A stretch of DNA of 64,000 nt from Circinella minor. Lineage: Eukaryota > Mucoromycota > Mucoromycetes > Mucorales > Lichtheimiaceae. Shown here one piece after another: positions 36,959 to 50,244 of the stretch. A program made the translations under genes and the position numbers. Within the stretch, counting starts at the first letter, position 1. Each line of letters starts with the position of its first letter. The stretch spans positions 310,001 to 374,000 of the forward strand of contig JAEPRB010000011.1 in NCBI GenBank assembly GCA_016758965.1, written 5' to 3'. The notes beneath the pieces were generated by a model. That model was not told the DNA's origin. It ran no database searches and worked only from the letters and a program-made list of their open reading frames with translations.

Positions 36959-39398
36959 TTATGACGATGAAAAGATACCCATTCGTTCTAGTCGACGTTG
37001 TCCTATATATGATAATTTAATTATAAATGAAATAAATAATATGAATATATATATATATATATGTATGAAATTAAATATAAACTTACGTGTTCGACGTTCA
37101 TCTGCTTCATCTGCTTCACTATCTTGACCTTCCACATCCATATCCATATCTCGCGGTACCTCTATAGGATTGATTAAGAAAAGACTAATTAATATATAAC
37201 AAATAATAATAATATATTTTTATTTATTTCATACCTTGCATTTGAACTGATGGAGCAAATGGTAGATTTCGTAAATTATCTGTAATTTTTGCTCTAAAAT
37301 ACCCAATTCATTTAATTATAAATCCAAACAATCCATATATTTCTAAGTAAAAGCGTGTATAGTGTAATTTCTTTCCAATTAAACTTACATAGTTTTTTGA
37401 AGATATTCTGGGGTATTATGGTTTGCCATATTATTTGATGGTACATCCAATTTATATTCTGGACCATAGTACTCAAAATAATCATTGTATGGTAATTCAA
37501 CTATTATTATTATTTATTCGTTAGCCATTTGTTTTATCTGTTTTAGTAAAAAATCAACTGCATTGTTTGTGCAACCTTACCTGCTGACAAATCCTCTCCG
37601 ACAGCCAACCCAGTTTCAAATGTCCATGTCCGTGCTACATTTCTAATTGTATATCCACCACCACCAACCATGATCATTGGTATATTGAAAGATTTTATAT
37701 ATTCAACACATGATGCATGTCCACGCATAGATAAATTGAAACAACCTAAACGATCTCCTGCTAATGAATCACCACCAAGTTGCAATACTATAGCACCAGG
37801 TCGGAACCATTCCATAATTTTTGAAATGATCTATTAATATATAACATTAGTTAAATTAGTTTTCACTTTTTTTTTTTTTTTGAAATATATATATATATAT
37901 ATTCGTTTGTTCAAAAGGAATCATTAAAATAGAACTTACTGGTCTAAAAATATTTTTATACGATTCATCATCAATACCATCTCTTAGTGGAACGTTTATT
38001 GCGTAATCTTTGCCTTTACCCAAGCCAGTATCCTACCATATAAACATATTTAATAATCAAGTCTTTCTTTTCTCTTTCTCTCTTGCTTTTTTTTTTATCT
38101 CACCTTTATATCTCCGGTACCAGGGAAAAATTCACCAAATTTATGAAATGAACAAGTCATGACTCGATTTGTTGTATAAAATGCTTCTTCGACACCATCA
38201 CCATGATGTACATCGATATCAACATATAAAACTCTTTGATGAAATCTATTTAAATCGAATTAAAAAGTTATTACAAATTAAATATTTTGTTCATTTTGTT
38301 TCCTTTCCTGAAAATAAATAATATTATATATATTTTACCTGAGTAATTCCAAGATGCCCAATACAATATCATTCACATAACAAAATCCTGATGCTTCTGT
38401 CTTTTTAGCATGATGAAGACCACCTGACCAATTAATTGCAATATCTGCTTCACCATTTAATAATTTATTAGCAGCACCAATTGTACCACCTGCAGATATT
38501 GAACAAAATTCAAACAATCCTTCAAAAACTGGACAATCTTCTCCTACATTGACTAAATCAAACATGTAAAAAAAAAAAGGTCAATGAATATTTAAATCCA
38601 CCGTTATTATTACATTAAAAAAATCAAAATTCCTCCTCCTTTTTTTTTTCATTTAATATAACTCACATCGAGTAATGCCTTGTTCTAATCCACCATGTTG
38701 CATAGCTAATTGTTCGACATTATCTGGTGTGACATGTTGTAAAAAGTTGATATATTCGTCTGAGTGAAATCGTGTCATTTGATAAGCTGTTGTACGTACT
38801 GGTTTCTATATAATTGTGATGACCCGCCCCATTTCAAAAAATCCACACGCGTTTTTATTTTATTTTCAGTATTCAATTATCACCCATATTTAGTTGTTAT
38901 CTCTCCTTCTTTCGTTCCTCTTTTTTTTTTTCGCCTCAATAACTTTTTTTTTTCTTTAGATCCATTTTCTCCAATCTTTTGATTAACTTACCACAATGTC
39001 CATTTTTTGATATAAACCATAATTAACAACCATATTATGAACCATGTGCATTCTCTTGGGTTTCATGTAATGACCTTATTAAATAATGAATAATTAAATA
39101 GTTTGAAAGCATTAATACAAAGAATGGACAAGTAAATAATAATAATAATAATAATAAAAAAGAAACAAAAAGAACATAAAAGAAATTGTTACAAACCTGG
39201 ACCATAACTAAAGTTTCCCACGTCATCTTTAATTATAATAATGTGTTAGTTATCAGTTTTCATTTAAAAATAAAAACATTATTTTTTTGATCTCTTTCTT
39301 CTTCTTGTGTTAATATATTCCTAGTATATAAACCTACCATCGTAAAAGTAACATACACGTCTTTTAGAACAATCGGCAAGACTATATGAGTTTGTCAT
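36959..39398 (-). CDS. RPD3: Class I histone deacetylase (RPD3/HDAC1 type)
   Basis: Twelve exons (39398-39338, 39226-39197, 39074-38992, 38805-38667, 38552-38339, 38245-38104, 38032-37940, 37830-37581, 37500-37389, 37293-37235, 37161-37087, 37002-36959) join in phase to 433 residues. The deacetylase core is intact: the His151-His152 charge relay in GGLHHAKK, zinc ligands Asp187 and His189 in DIDVHHGDG and Asp275 in GGDSL, and the transition-state Tyr314 in GGGGYT. Sequence around [18 protein letters not shown] and [16 protein letters not shown] places it with RPD3/HDAC1-2 rather than Hos2. Leu272 replaces the usual Cys in QCG(G/S)DSL. The tail is acidic, then basic ([15 protein letters not shown]). 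RPD3 enzymes act in Sin3-type corepressor complexes in the nucleus. Confidence 0.96.
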
Positions 39399-39934
39399 GG
39401 TGAATAATGAAGAATGTTATTATGAAGGCGCGTTTGCGATCAAATGTTAAAGAAAGTTAAAAAAAAAAAAAGAAATGTGTGGGTGCGTGGAAAATAAGAA
39501 AAAAAAAGGGGGGGAGAAAGCAGAGGGGAGGATAAAAAAAGAAAGAAAGAAAAAAAGTGCTGGGCTTGTTTTAACTTGCCGATCCTCTCTTCCGTAAAAG
39601 TTTATGCGAAAAAAAAAATGGTTGTTATTTAGTGTATCCTAGATACGACTTTTTTTTTTTTAATATCTATTATGAACTTTTTGATTATGAACAACAATCA
39701 AAAATTGCCATAGAAACTTTCTTTTTTTACAGGGCTTTAAATATTTTTTACTTTATTAATGTGTGTCCATAATAATAATTGAAAGATAAAGCTGGCTATG
39801 AAAAATAAAAAAACAAATAGCAGCATTTTCGGGCTGGTGATTATAATAATTGAACTTTTACGTGTGCCCAAGCTGCTTATAAATTCCTGCAACAAAAAAA
39901 AAAAAGCTCGATTTTACTTTTCTTTTCTTTTCAA
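39399..39934. promoter_or_regulatory. Divergent promoter region, HDAC (-) / TMEM230 (+)
   Basis: 536 bp separates the two start codons. It includes G/A-rich DNA near 39499-39550 and several A/T runs. Both promoters must lie here; no defined factor site is claimed. Confidence 0.5.
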
Positions 39935-40672
39935 ATGAGAATGCGTAACCCTTTAAAGAATAAATCAAAAAGAAAACAATTTGTCGAATTACAAGAAGAT
40001 CGTGGCTTTACTCCCGGGCAATTTGAAGTACCCGAACCACCAAGTAATCTTTAGAAACATATAAATGCATTACGTAGATATATACATTCTAATCTTTTTT
40101 TCTTAATTATTACTCACTTTTTATTTATAAACAGTTCCTTGGAAAGCCATTTTCTTGGCAAGTTTATTATTTCTTGCTGGCTCAGCACTTATCGTTGTGG
40201 GTGTATTAATTCAATATGGAAACATTGCTTCAGAAGTAAGTTTTTTTTTTTTTACAAACTACCATTATCATTTAGTATACACGCATACCACTTTCCTAAA
40301 GTGATAAGGATAAAATATATTACCTTTTTCTTTTGTCATTTATTATTATTTATTATTTAATTCATATCTTTCTTCCATTAGATTTGGCTTGGTCGTGGTG
40401 TTCCTTTTATCGTTATTGGCTCAGTCATGTTTATTCCAGGTAAAGAGAGAGGAGGGGAGAGAAATTATCATTATAAAATGGTTGCAAAATTATTCTGTAT
40501 ATTGGATAAAGACCTATATATGTATGTATAAATGAAAGAAAGAAAGATCCTCAATAGCTCATTCTATTATTAAATAACTTATTTTATAGGAGCATATCAT
40601 CTTTATTTAGCGTACTATGCATATTACAAATATCCAGGATATGATTTTTCACAAATACCTGATTGGGATTAA
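39935..40672 (+). CDS. TMEM230: TMEM230-family two-pass membrane protein
   Basis: Four exons (39935-40043, 40135-40235, 40382-40439, 40590-40672) join in phase to 116 residues. Two hydrophobic segments (AIFLASLLFLAGSALIVVGV and VPFIVIGSVMFIPGAYHL) flank a short polar loop. The start of the first (IPWKAIFLA) and the end (AYYAYYKYPGYDFSQIPDWD) match TMEM230/DUF872 proteins, which end in GYxGYxYxxIPDFD. TMEM230 proteins reside in endosome, Golgi and vesicle membranes and affect traffic. The N-terminus is basic (MRMRNPLKNKSKRK). The length agrees with the family (about 120). Confidence 0.92.
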
Positions 40673-41500
40673 AACATTTAGTCAATATGTATTCTTATGT
40701 AAAGTAGAAGTGTGTATGTGTCACTCCCATTTTTTTTTCTACTTTTGTCGTCATCATTATTTCAATATCTCATTATTATTATTATTGTTATTTGTAAATC
40801 ATTCCATCACCATGGTTACTCATCCTCAATCAAGAAAAAAAAACAATTTCACAGCTTCCCCTTCCTTTCTATCTCTTGCACATTATCTTGTCATTTTTAT
40901 TTTCTGTATTTTCTGTATTTGAATATTTAAATATCTAATCCTTTATTTTTGTAAGCGATACCTTTTTGTATTATTTATGTAAAGCTTTTTAAGGAGATTA
41001 ACTTTTCTTTTTCTAGAAACACAGGGATGACATGGGAAGGGGGTGGTGGAGAGAGGCTAAAAATGTATAACCACGAGTATTATAATAATGAAAAGGCATC
41101 GGAGATTCGGTCCGTCTTTTATTTTTTGGCACATGTACAACAACGCATAATTTTTTTTTCACTATCAATAATTGCTACATCATATATACTGAACTTTTCT
41201 TTACATATATTATCAAATAAATAAGTATATAATAAAAAAAATTCACAGACATTTGATTTTCTAAATATCAATATAATATGCAGAATAATAATAATAATAA
41301 TCATATTGTTTTTTTTTTTGAAAGGGTAAAATATAAAATAAAACAAATTAAGATGAAATTTCAGGTATATAAAAAAAAAGCTAAAAATACTACTACGAAT
41401 CCAAAGAAAGGAAAAAAAAAGAGATATACCGATATAGTTTCCGATGCATATTATATATATATGTATATATAAAGGGGGAAGGATATTTTGTGTATGTATT

Positions 41501-41541
<41 letters not shown>

Positions 41542-41840
41542 TGATAACCACAAGATAAAAAGGGAAAAGAATTCATAGGAAGTATGACATTATGAAAGAA
41601 AAAAAAAAGTTGTAATGCATGCACACCATTAAAATAAGGAAGAGAAAAAGAAAGAAAATAATAATAAATGTAATAATAATGTTAATAAAAATAAAAGGAA
41701 GGAAATGGAAAAAAAAAACTGGCAATAAATTGTATGAGGAAAGGGGTAGTAATATATTTTTCTTTTTTTGGAGATGGGTGTGGGGAGAATGATAAGAAAG
41801 GGGTTTATAGTTTTTCAGGAATATCGAGATAAAGGAGGTA
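40673..41840. other. Convergent intergenic region with (GA)n tract
   Basis: 1.17 kb between the 3' ends of TMEM230 and the UCH37-like gene. It contains a (GA)n tract at 41504-41538 and several A-rich runs. No gene is seen. Confidence 0.55.
41504..41538. repeat. (GA)n microsatellite
   Basis: About 17 GA units are directly visible. Confidence 0.9.
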
Positions 41841-44838
41841 TTATGATATATCAGCCATCATCCGTTGAAGGTGTCCACGCGCCACGAGTCGACTAATAAA
41901 TGTTCGGATAAATGGTGTATAATCATGTTGACGACGAATAGTAACATTCTAAATAATAATAATATATATTAATAAAAGTTATAAATTTTTTTTAAAAGTG
42001 ATTTTACCTCATAACTTTCATGTTTTTCTTGTTCTTCACCAAGTCGCTCATAAATCCTGATAGAATCATCTTGATTTTGTAACCATAAATCCACTAATTC
42101 CTGTACTGGTCGGTTGATCATATTATTTTCGATTTCAGAATCTAATTCTGCACGGTCTTGAACTGAAAGATCTTCTATTGAGCGACAATATGGAAAATAT
42201 ATATGCATCGCTGCTCCGCGTTTACATCTTTCCTTTGTAAATTTAGATTAGCAAAACAAGTAAAAATAAACCTTTTATTTCCTTAATTTTATATTCTTTT
42301 TTCTGTCACACAAAAGAAAATAAAAAGGTGCATAAATCATAATACTAATAACACTAATAACACTAATAAAAACTATAGTTATAGCAATAATAATAATAAA
42401 AAAAAAACTTACAGTCTCTAATGCGTGCTTATATTCATCTTCCCATTGATGTGCTCGAAAAGTTAATCTCCAGTTTGGATCACAATAATCAAGTTGACGT
42501 TCAATGGCGCTTTTTAAATAAGCTTTTTTTACTAATCTTCGTTGATATACATGACGGCGATCTTCAATGATGGACCATACCGAAAAGGGGATTTGCTGTC
42601 GTTGATAACTGTAAATAAAAAAAATACATATAAAATATATGCAATTTTGTACGACAAATAATTCAAAAGAATTAGAACTAGAATTAGAAATATAAATGAC
42701 AATAATAACAATAATAATAATTTGAATATATGGCATACATGGATAGAAATGATCTTTCTTCCTTTTTGTCTCTTTCTCCTTTTGTTACTTTAAAATATTG
42801 TAAAGACATTTTTGTTTTGTTTTACTTTTTTTTTTTTAAAAAAAAAGAAAACCACAAGAAGGAAGTAGAGAAAAAGAAAAGAAAAAGAAAAAGAAAAGGG
42901 AATGGTTATATACACAAATGGGTAATAATAATAGATGATCATCTATTATTTCATTTGTATATAGTAAAAGAAAATACATAAACTCAAAAAATAAGAGTCC
43001 TAATCACCCTTTTTTTTTACATTCCCAATAAAATTATACATACATGTCAAGTTTTCGTTGTAACTCGGCCCGTGCAGCATCTAGCCAACTATTTTCCGTA
43101 CAAGGTACTATAATATATAAACAATTATTTATGTATGTTGATAATAATATTCAATTAATAATAATTTTTTTTTTAAATTATCATCATATATTATTAAATT
43201 ACAACCATTATTGATTCTCGTGTTTTTTCATTCGTTCCACATATTCTCATTACATTTACAAACATTTCCCCACAACGAACCACAAAAAAATAAAAATAAA
43301 AAAACGCGAACCGGTTGAATGTTCATCATTCCCATAATACATAAATATTCAAAATCACACACCAATATTAACAGCTCTTTTTTTTTAGTTCCCCTGACTT
43401 ACCTAATCGGAGAGGTCCTCTTTTGAATCCGTCTAGTTCCCATAAATGTCCTCCAATTGGTAGATAACTGATGTAGTGATATGTATTATCGCCATGTGCT
43501 GACTGTCTTGCGCTACGCCTATACATTGGGGGAGATAAAGAAAAGAGAAGGAGTATGAAGGGGGGGAGAGATGCAGAAAGTGAGGAGAACACGAAAAAAA
43601 AAAGAGTAAATAAAGATGTTTAGAGTAAGAAAACAAGGATGGATAATATATGTGAAAGGAGATTTGTTATAAAAATTTTTTAGTTTATATTCAATTCATC
43701 CAGTTTAATGTACCAAGCGCGTTAAAAAAAAAGGAATTTCTTTAAAGGATAATAATAATGATAATACTTTTTTTTTCTTCCTCTCCATTCTCCTTCCTCG
43801 TGTGCATAGTAAAAACAAAACAAACAAGAATATATTACCTTGCTACACCATTATGAGCATCTTTTAGTATTTTACTATTTGTAACGCTTAACCCCTTCAG
43901 CTTGATATTATATAATCCATATTTATAAAGAGAATAAGTTAATTTATGTCCATTATAAACTTTATCAAAATAGAAATTGGGAAATTTTCTGAACTTACCA
44001 TAGGTGGAAAATCACTAGTAAATTCTTTAAAGTTAAGTAATTCAGATCCAATATCGATAGTTTCTTCACGATTGAGTAAAATACTCAATATGGCATACAT
44101 TGCATAAGCATCATGAACAACCTGGAAGCAATAAAAATAATAGTAATCAAAAAAGAGTAGATCGAAAAAAAAAGATAGTTTGTTTACTTTTTTTTTTTTC
44201 TTTCCCCGTTTATATGAACAATAACGATTTTTTTTTTATGATCCGGTTTTTTCTTTTTTTTAAAAATTGCATAAATTTTACCTGATTTGCAAAGTAAACG
44301 TTATTATTATTCGTAAACATTTCGTCCCTGTAAGATTTCTCGGGCTTGTGACGCAGGAGCAGCGTGATACCATAGATTGGTCTTTCGAGTGTATATATAT
44401 ATACAAGAAAACGAAAGAAGAAAAAAAAAACAAAACAAAACAAAATGTCGTTTTAGTTTTTAATAAAATTGGATACGGCCCCCCTCCCCCCAACCTTTCC
44501 TTTCCCATCTTCCATAACATAAAATAGTGTGTCTATTTTCTCTTCTTTTTTTTTTTTTTCTTTTTTATATATATCTCCAAAAAATAAAATAAAAAATATA
44601 CTATTAATGATAATGAGAGTTTTATACCTGAGGTCACGAATAAAGTCCCGGTTTAAATTGGGTATTGGTTCAACTTGAACACCTTTCACTCCCATACGTG
44701 AACATAACTGCGACAGAGATCCTAACAATCTTAATGCAATGAGAAAAATAAATCTCGGGAAATGAAGTTTATATGCATACCAGGATCGGGCTCAATGAGG
44801 AGCCAAGGGTCGTCCTCGAGAGATTCCCGTTGGGTCAT
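41841..44838 (-). CDS. UCH37/UCHL5-like protein with catalytic Cys replaced by Tyr
   Basis: Ten exons (44838-44781, 44721-44628, 44381-44282, 44121-43999, 43900-43839, 43518-43403, 43107-43044, 42608-42413, 42232-42008, 41948-41841) join in phase to 381 residues. The peptidase C12 fold is recognisable throughout: WLLIEPDPG, GVKGVQVEPI, RPIYGITLLLRH, VYFANQ, LKGLSVTNS, YHYISYLPIGGHLWELDG. The oxyanion Gln84, His160 and Asp175 are kept. The nucleophile position, NACAT or NSCAT in active enzymes, reads HDAYAMY here (Tyr90, codon TAT). The C-terminal UCH37-like domain is present, including RRQHDYTPFIRTFI. UCH37 binds the proteasome (Rpn13) and INO80. This copy probably has no thiol-protease activity and may be a scaffold or pseudoenzyme. 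A one-base error in the assembly is the main alternative. Confidence 0.9.
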
Positions 44839-47800
44839 GATCAGAGACACAATTATGGGGAAAATATATTAGAAACGAAATGAGTGCGAAAACCTAAAAC
44901 AAGTGAAACTTGAGAGAGTGAGAAAAAAGAAAAAAAAAAGAGTAAAGAAATATATATAAGTGACGACAAAAAAAATAAAAATAAAAAGGAATAAGAAGAA
45001 AAGAAGAGAAAGAAATAAAAAATAAAATAAAAGAGAACAAGAATAAAAAAAGGAACTGATGACGACGCATTAGGCCTTCAGTTCCGAGTGCATGGATAAT
45101 AAACAAACTATACACAACTAAACATTTTACTGACACAATAACAATAATCGTAACAAAAAGTTTGGTGCAGAAAAAAAAATTGTTCTGGGTAACTAATAAA
45201 GTTATTATAATACGATGCACATACTTGATTATTATTTTCCCAAGAAAGAGATTTTTAAGATAGAAGAAGGGGAACGCCATTGGGGGGGGGGAGAGCAAGA
45301 TTTATGAGAGAAGATAGAGAGAGAACGAGGAAATTTAATAAGTAGTACGATAAAACGAGCAGGTACCCAACCGACTGGCAACAAATTGATACTACTAGAG
45401 TAAAGAAAAAAAAAGTATATATATGTACATTCCATGCTTTTACCCTTTCTTGGGTCGATTAATCTGATTACATTTTTACTCTTCTCGGATCAAGTAAATA
45501 AAGTTGTTTTACTCGATTCTTCTAAAAGAAACTCTTTTTTTATTTTATTAATTAACATTTAAAATACAACCTTTTTTTTTTTTGTTGCTTAGGAGCATAA
45601 GATCGGTTTAACATTTTTATTATATGCATCTCGATGCACATAGCAACAAATTAACACTCTTAGCCTTTGGTGTGTACGATGGTCGTTCACCTTTTATTGC
45701 ATATGATTTTTTTTTTACTTTTTCTCCTTAACTGAAATACTAAATCAACAATAGCAAAAATGATCGACATTGATTTTCCTGTTTTTTTGTTTTATTTTTT
45801 TCAATGGGAAAAAAGTAAAAATCTAAAATTAACAAGCTGATCTTTTTTCCCCCCCGAACCCAAGGTATTACCGGAATCCTATCCGTTTAACGCCGTCCCT
45901 GTTCCATTCTATCCGTACTCTCCCTCTCTATATAACATAATTCTATTGCACCCATCATAATATTCCTGCGTTTAGAGAAAAAAAAAGCCTTTTTTTTCTT
46001 TTACCTAAATTCATACTTCAAATATTACTGCATATATTATAAACCATCACGCAGAAGCATACCGTTTTCTTTATACGTACGTAAATAATGAGAGAAATAG
46101 AAATAGTATAACAATTTTATATTGAATAATATAAAGAGAGAAAAATGGATTGTTTTTTTTTTGACTCTCTCTAGAGAATTTTGGAAGAGGAATGAAAAAA
46201 TAAAAACAAAAAGGATGATCATACTATTTTAGGTGCACCAAGCTAAATAAAAAAAAGAGCCGAAAACTAAAACCTTAAACATTTTATCAAAAGAATTATG
46301 TAAGCTTTTTTTGGTGGGTGCTTCTCGAATTCTCTTTTTTTATTTTTATTTTTTGTTAAGGGCTACGTATAAATAGTTATTATCTAATAATATTAATCAA
46401 GATGTTATTGAATTTAACAATATACTATATGTCACTCTCGGTTTTTCATATATGTTAAATATATGTATACTTATTTATTTATTCTGCCATAACAACAAGC
46501 ACAACAACAACAAAAAACAAGTAATTAAATAATGGTAGTGTATTACTATAATAAGCAAATAGATCAAATCTAACAAACAAAAATTATTGTCAACCATAAA
46601 AATTATCTTTTTTAGTTTATAAACTTTTCATATTTCTAAAAAAAAAAAAAAGACTAAATGTGATTAACCCTTACTTTTGTTTAAACCTGCATATAAACTC
46701 AATTTTAAATTCTCAGAATTATAGGTATCTTACCGCAACATCTATTGTTTATCAATTGTATAATGAGTATAGTATAATACTAATAATTTAAAGGCAACAG
46801 TATCTATTCCATTTGTTTGTCTAGTAAAAAAAGAAAAAGAAAGAAAGAAAATAATCAAGGGGCAAGGGCAAAGAGACACATAATTAATTCCGTCTTTTCT
46901 TTTCCCTTCTCCACTTCTTCGTTATAATATTAGCTACGTACATTGCATGCATACATATATGTGTAAATATACATTAAATAATAATTATATTAAGGACATA
47001 ACTTCTTTAACGTATGGTAATACGTGAGTATAAGTGAATTCACTATACACCTTTGTCTCCTTTTGATATATATATATATAAATTACAGATAGTACGCTTT
47101 TCTTTCTAAGTTGCATTTTCAACTAAATTTTTTAGATGTGAAAACTGTTAAATTATCGGTATCAGAGATAGTAATAGTAATAATAATCAGCCTTTTTATT
47201 AAATGTAAACTTATGACTAAAATCTTCAAGGTCTTTACTTTTTTTTTTTTGTTAATCATAGTATGTCAATTAGTTAGGCATTTCATCGTTATGTGTTTTT
47301 TGATACACATAATACTACTTTCTTATCTTTTTATTTTTTTTACTCACATTATATTTTCTTCTTTAAATAATTCAAAATGTTTTAGTTTTAGTTAGTGTGT
47401 ATATTACAAATTTGTATACAGTACTATATTATCGATTTAGTTTTTTCTTCATCTTTGATTAAGCTGATACATCATAAAATGGCTTTAATCCTATTCGGAA
47501 AAAATATTTAACGCAACCAATAGTAATACAACTTTTTTTTTTCGGATTAATAGTGATGATTTTTTTTTGTTGTGTGTAACTAAATGCGTCATTGGCAATT
47601 GATCCAACCCAATCAATTTTAATTTTTTTCTGAACAAATATTCCCCCACAACAACGGCTCCAGTCCGGGGAAGACCAGATTCAGTACAGGTCCCATTCAG
47701 CTGGGCTTATTTATATTTATAATTTTCGAGCCTTAATACATACCCCTCCTTTTTTTCTTTTTGTTTTTTTTTTCCCTTTTTCCCACTTCCCCCTTTTCTA

Positions 47801-47853
47801 GTGTTTGTTGCATTTATTATTATTAGTGAAACAATTCTAATCTACAAAGAAAG
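44839..47853. other. 3.0 kb divergent intergenic region
   Basis: Lies between the start of the UCH37-like gene (-) and the F-box/WD40 gene (+). No gene is supported; the open frames are low-complexity. A GC-richer segment at about 47640-47705, shortly before the F-box/WD40 start, stands out from the AT-rich background and may belong to the promoter or 5' leader. Confidence 0.5.
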
Positions 47854-49730
47854 ATGTCGGCGCCCTTTTTGACATTTCTTAATATACCAACACCACTTCA
47901 TCAAGATGATTTTAATACAGATAATGAGTATCATTCACTAGAATCATCATCATCATCATCGTTAACAGCAACTACTTATATTGCAATTGTTTCTCGACAT
48001 GGTAAAACGTTTACTAAAGTTTTAAATCCTTCATCTATTCCAAATACATCCGATGGATCTTCATCATCTTCTTTACGAGGTCGAAAGCGAGCACTCAGTG
48101 GGAGTGGATACACATCAGGTTTTTTTAATCCCTTATTATTAAAACAATCATCATCTTTACAGAAAAAAACAAAGTTTTTGTTATTTTCTTGGTCATCAAG
48201 TTCAAAACGTAATAATAGTATTGAACAACAACGACGACGATCATCAAATGAATTAACAACTTTAACTACAACTGGTAATCATAAAGCGAGAGAAACTATC
48301 CATTTTCCTTAAAAACCACCACCTCCGCTAATCATTGTTCTTCTGCAAAAAATTAATAGGTTGTTCTTTCTATAAACTTCCCACAGAAATTTTAATACGT
48401 ATTTTGCATCACCTGAATACAGCTGCCAATGTGCTTCAAGTAGCACAAACATCGCGCTGTTTCTATAACATTTGTTATGATCATCATCTTTGGCACCGAT
48501 TATTTTCTAAACAGTATTATCCACTTTTAACGCCACCTTCTGAACAATGTTTCAACTTGTATAAAGATCATGTGGAACTTGATAAACGTTGGGCACGGGG
48601 GGATGCTCACGTTTTTTATATGAACAATGAAGATGAACATGATGATAGTGTTTATGCTACGGCTTGGATCAATTCGCAGACAATAGCGAGTGTGAGTCGT
48701 GATCGTAGCATCAAAATTTGGGATATTGAAACCCGAAATTGTTTATTTACTCGAAAAGATGCACATCAAGGCAGCATCTTGTGTTTGACTCTAATGCAGC
48801 CACGACAAGAAGAAGATATAGAAGAAGAAAAGAAAAATGAATTATATGCTGTCACTGGGTCATCAGATTCAAGATGCATCGTATGGTCATTACCGAATTG
48901 GAACCAAGTTCGGCAATTTTCAGCCCATACGCATAGCGTGTTGTCGGTTTTGGCTATCAATGACGCAATGGTAGCTACAGCTTCAAGAGATACAACTATA
49001 CAAATATGGCGAATAACAGATGGCAAAGTGTGTCATGTGTTAAGGGGTCATACAGAAGCTGTAAATGCGGTCAAACGGTTGGATAATCAACGCATTGTAT
49101 CTGCTTCTGGTGATGGCACAGTGAAGATTTGGTGTATCAAAACAGGCGTATGTTTGGAAACCTTAACAAGTGATATTGGTGGATTGTCATGTATGCAAGT
49201 GATAAATAATCGAACCATTTGGGCTGGTGGGCTTAGTAGTCATATTCAAATATGGGAATCTACTGCGACAAATGTTAGTGTTTGGAAAACAGCCACTGTA
49301 ATGAATTCTGGACATACAAATCTTTTGAGAGCAATTGATAGTTTAAAGGTAAAATATTACTTTTATTATTCTTATTACTATTAATACTATATGTCCAATA
49401 CTTACTTCAAACCTATATATATATATATTATGATTATTTTTTCAGGGAAAAGTAATTACTGCAGGATATGATAAGGTGATAAAAGTCTGGGATTCAGAAA
49501 CTGGAAAATGTTTATTAAATTTTCAAAGTGGTCATACAAGCAAAATATTCAGTGTTTTATTAGGACGAACCAATATCATTAGGTAAATTAGTTCAGCATG
49601 AGTATTTAAAAGAAATAATTTGGAGTATAATAACGATTTTTTTTTTCAATATATTAGTGCTGGTCATGACAAAAGAATTATGGTATTGGATTTTGCTCAT
49701 CAACTTTCCAAAGAATTAGCACGACGATAG
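47854..49730 (+). CDS. F-box/WD40-repeat protein (probable SCF substrate receptor)
   Basis: Four exons (47854-48274, 48360-49348, 49446-49582, 49658-49730) join in phase to 539 residues. An F-box occupies about residues 143-188 (FYKLPTEILIRILHHL ... LWHRLF). The remaining 320 residues hold about six to seven WD40 repeats with typical endings (RSIKIWD, TTIQIWR, GTVKIWC, KVIKVWD). The first 140 residues are Ser-rich and basic, probably disordered. Such proteins bind Skp1 through the F-box and recruit phosphorylated substrates to a cullin-RING ubiquitin ligase. The substrate cannot be inferred; the repeats do not match Cdc4 or Met30 specifically by eye. The first intron (85 bp) removes an in-frame stop between the N-terminal exon and the F-box. 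Confidence 0.88.
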
Positions 49731-50244
49731 ACAAAACATCGATATAAAAATATACCCCATCCTCTTTTTTCTTTCCTCCCCGCGGTTTTTTTTACACGAA
49801 TATTAAATATAAAACGTGTATTATATGATATAATGTACATATTTTTCCCTTCCTTTTATATAGGTATAGTATACCCTAAAAGATTAGTTTACTCTATACA
49901 GCTTTTATAGAAAAATGTATATGTATGAATAAAGTAACAAGTTTCTTATAAAAAGTAACGTATGTCTTTTTTTTTTCATGGATGATTATTATAAGTAAAT
50001 GGTACAATATATCTGTCAGTCATATATGCTAAAAATATGTAGTCAAGATTATTGAATCAAAAAAAATAATAATTGTATATATATATTCTTATGTACACAT
50101 TTTAAAAACAAAAGTAGAGATAATGAGGGAGAGGAAGGGTAGTAAAGGAAAATCATTTATAACTACAGCAATTATATACTAATAATTGAATAAATATAAT
50201 AATAAATAGAGAGAGAGAGATAGAGAGATAGAGAGAGAAAAGGA
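49731..50244. other. Convergent intergenic region (F-box/WD40 / ARF GEF)
   Basis: 514 bp between stop codons, AT-rich, with an imperfect GA-repeat patch at about 50208-50238. No gene is seen. Confidence 0.55.

Noticed and set aside
45000..45435. Long minus-strand frame rich in Phe, Leu and Ser
   Set aside because: Generated by GA-rich DNA read as TC codons. It overlaps the upstream region of the UCH37-like gene and has no recognisable domain.
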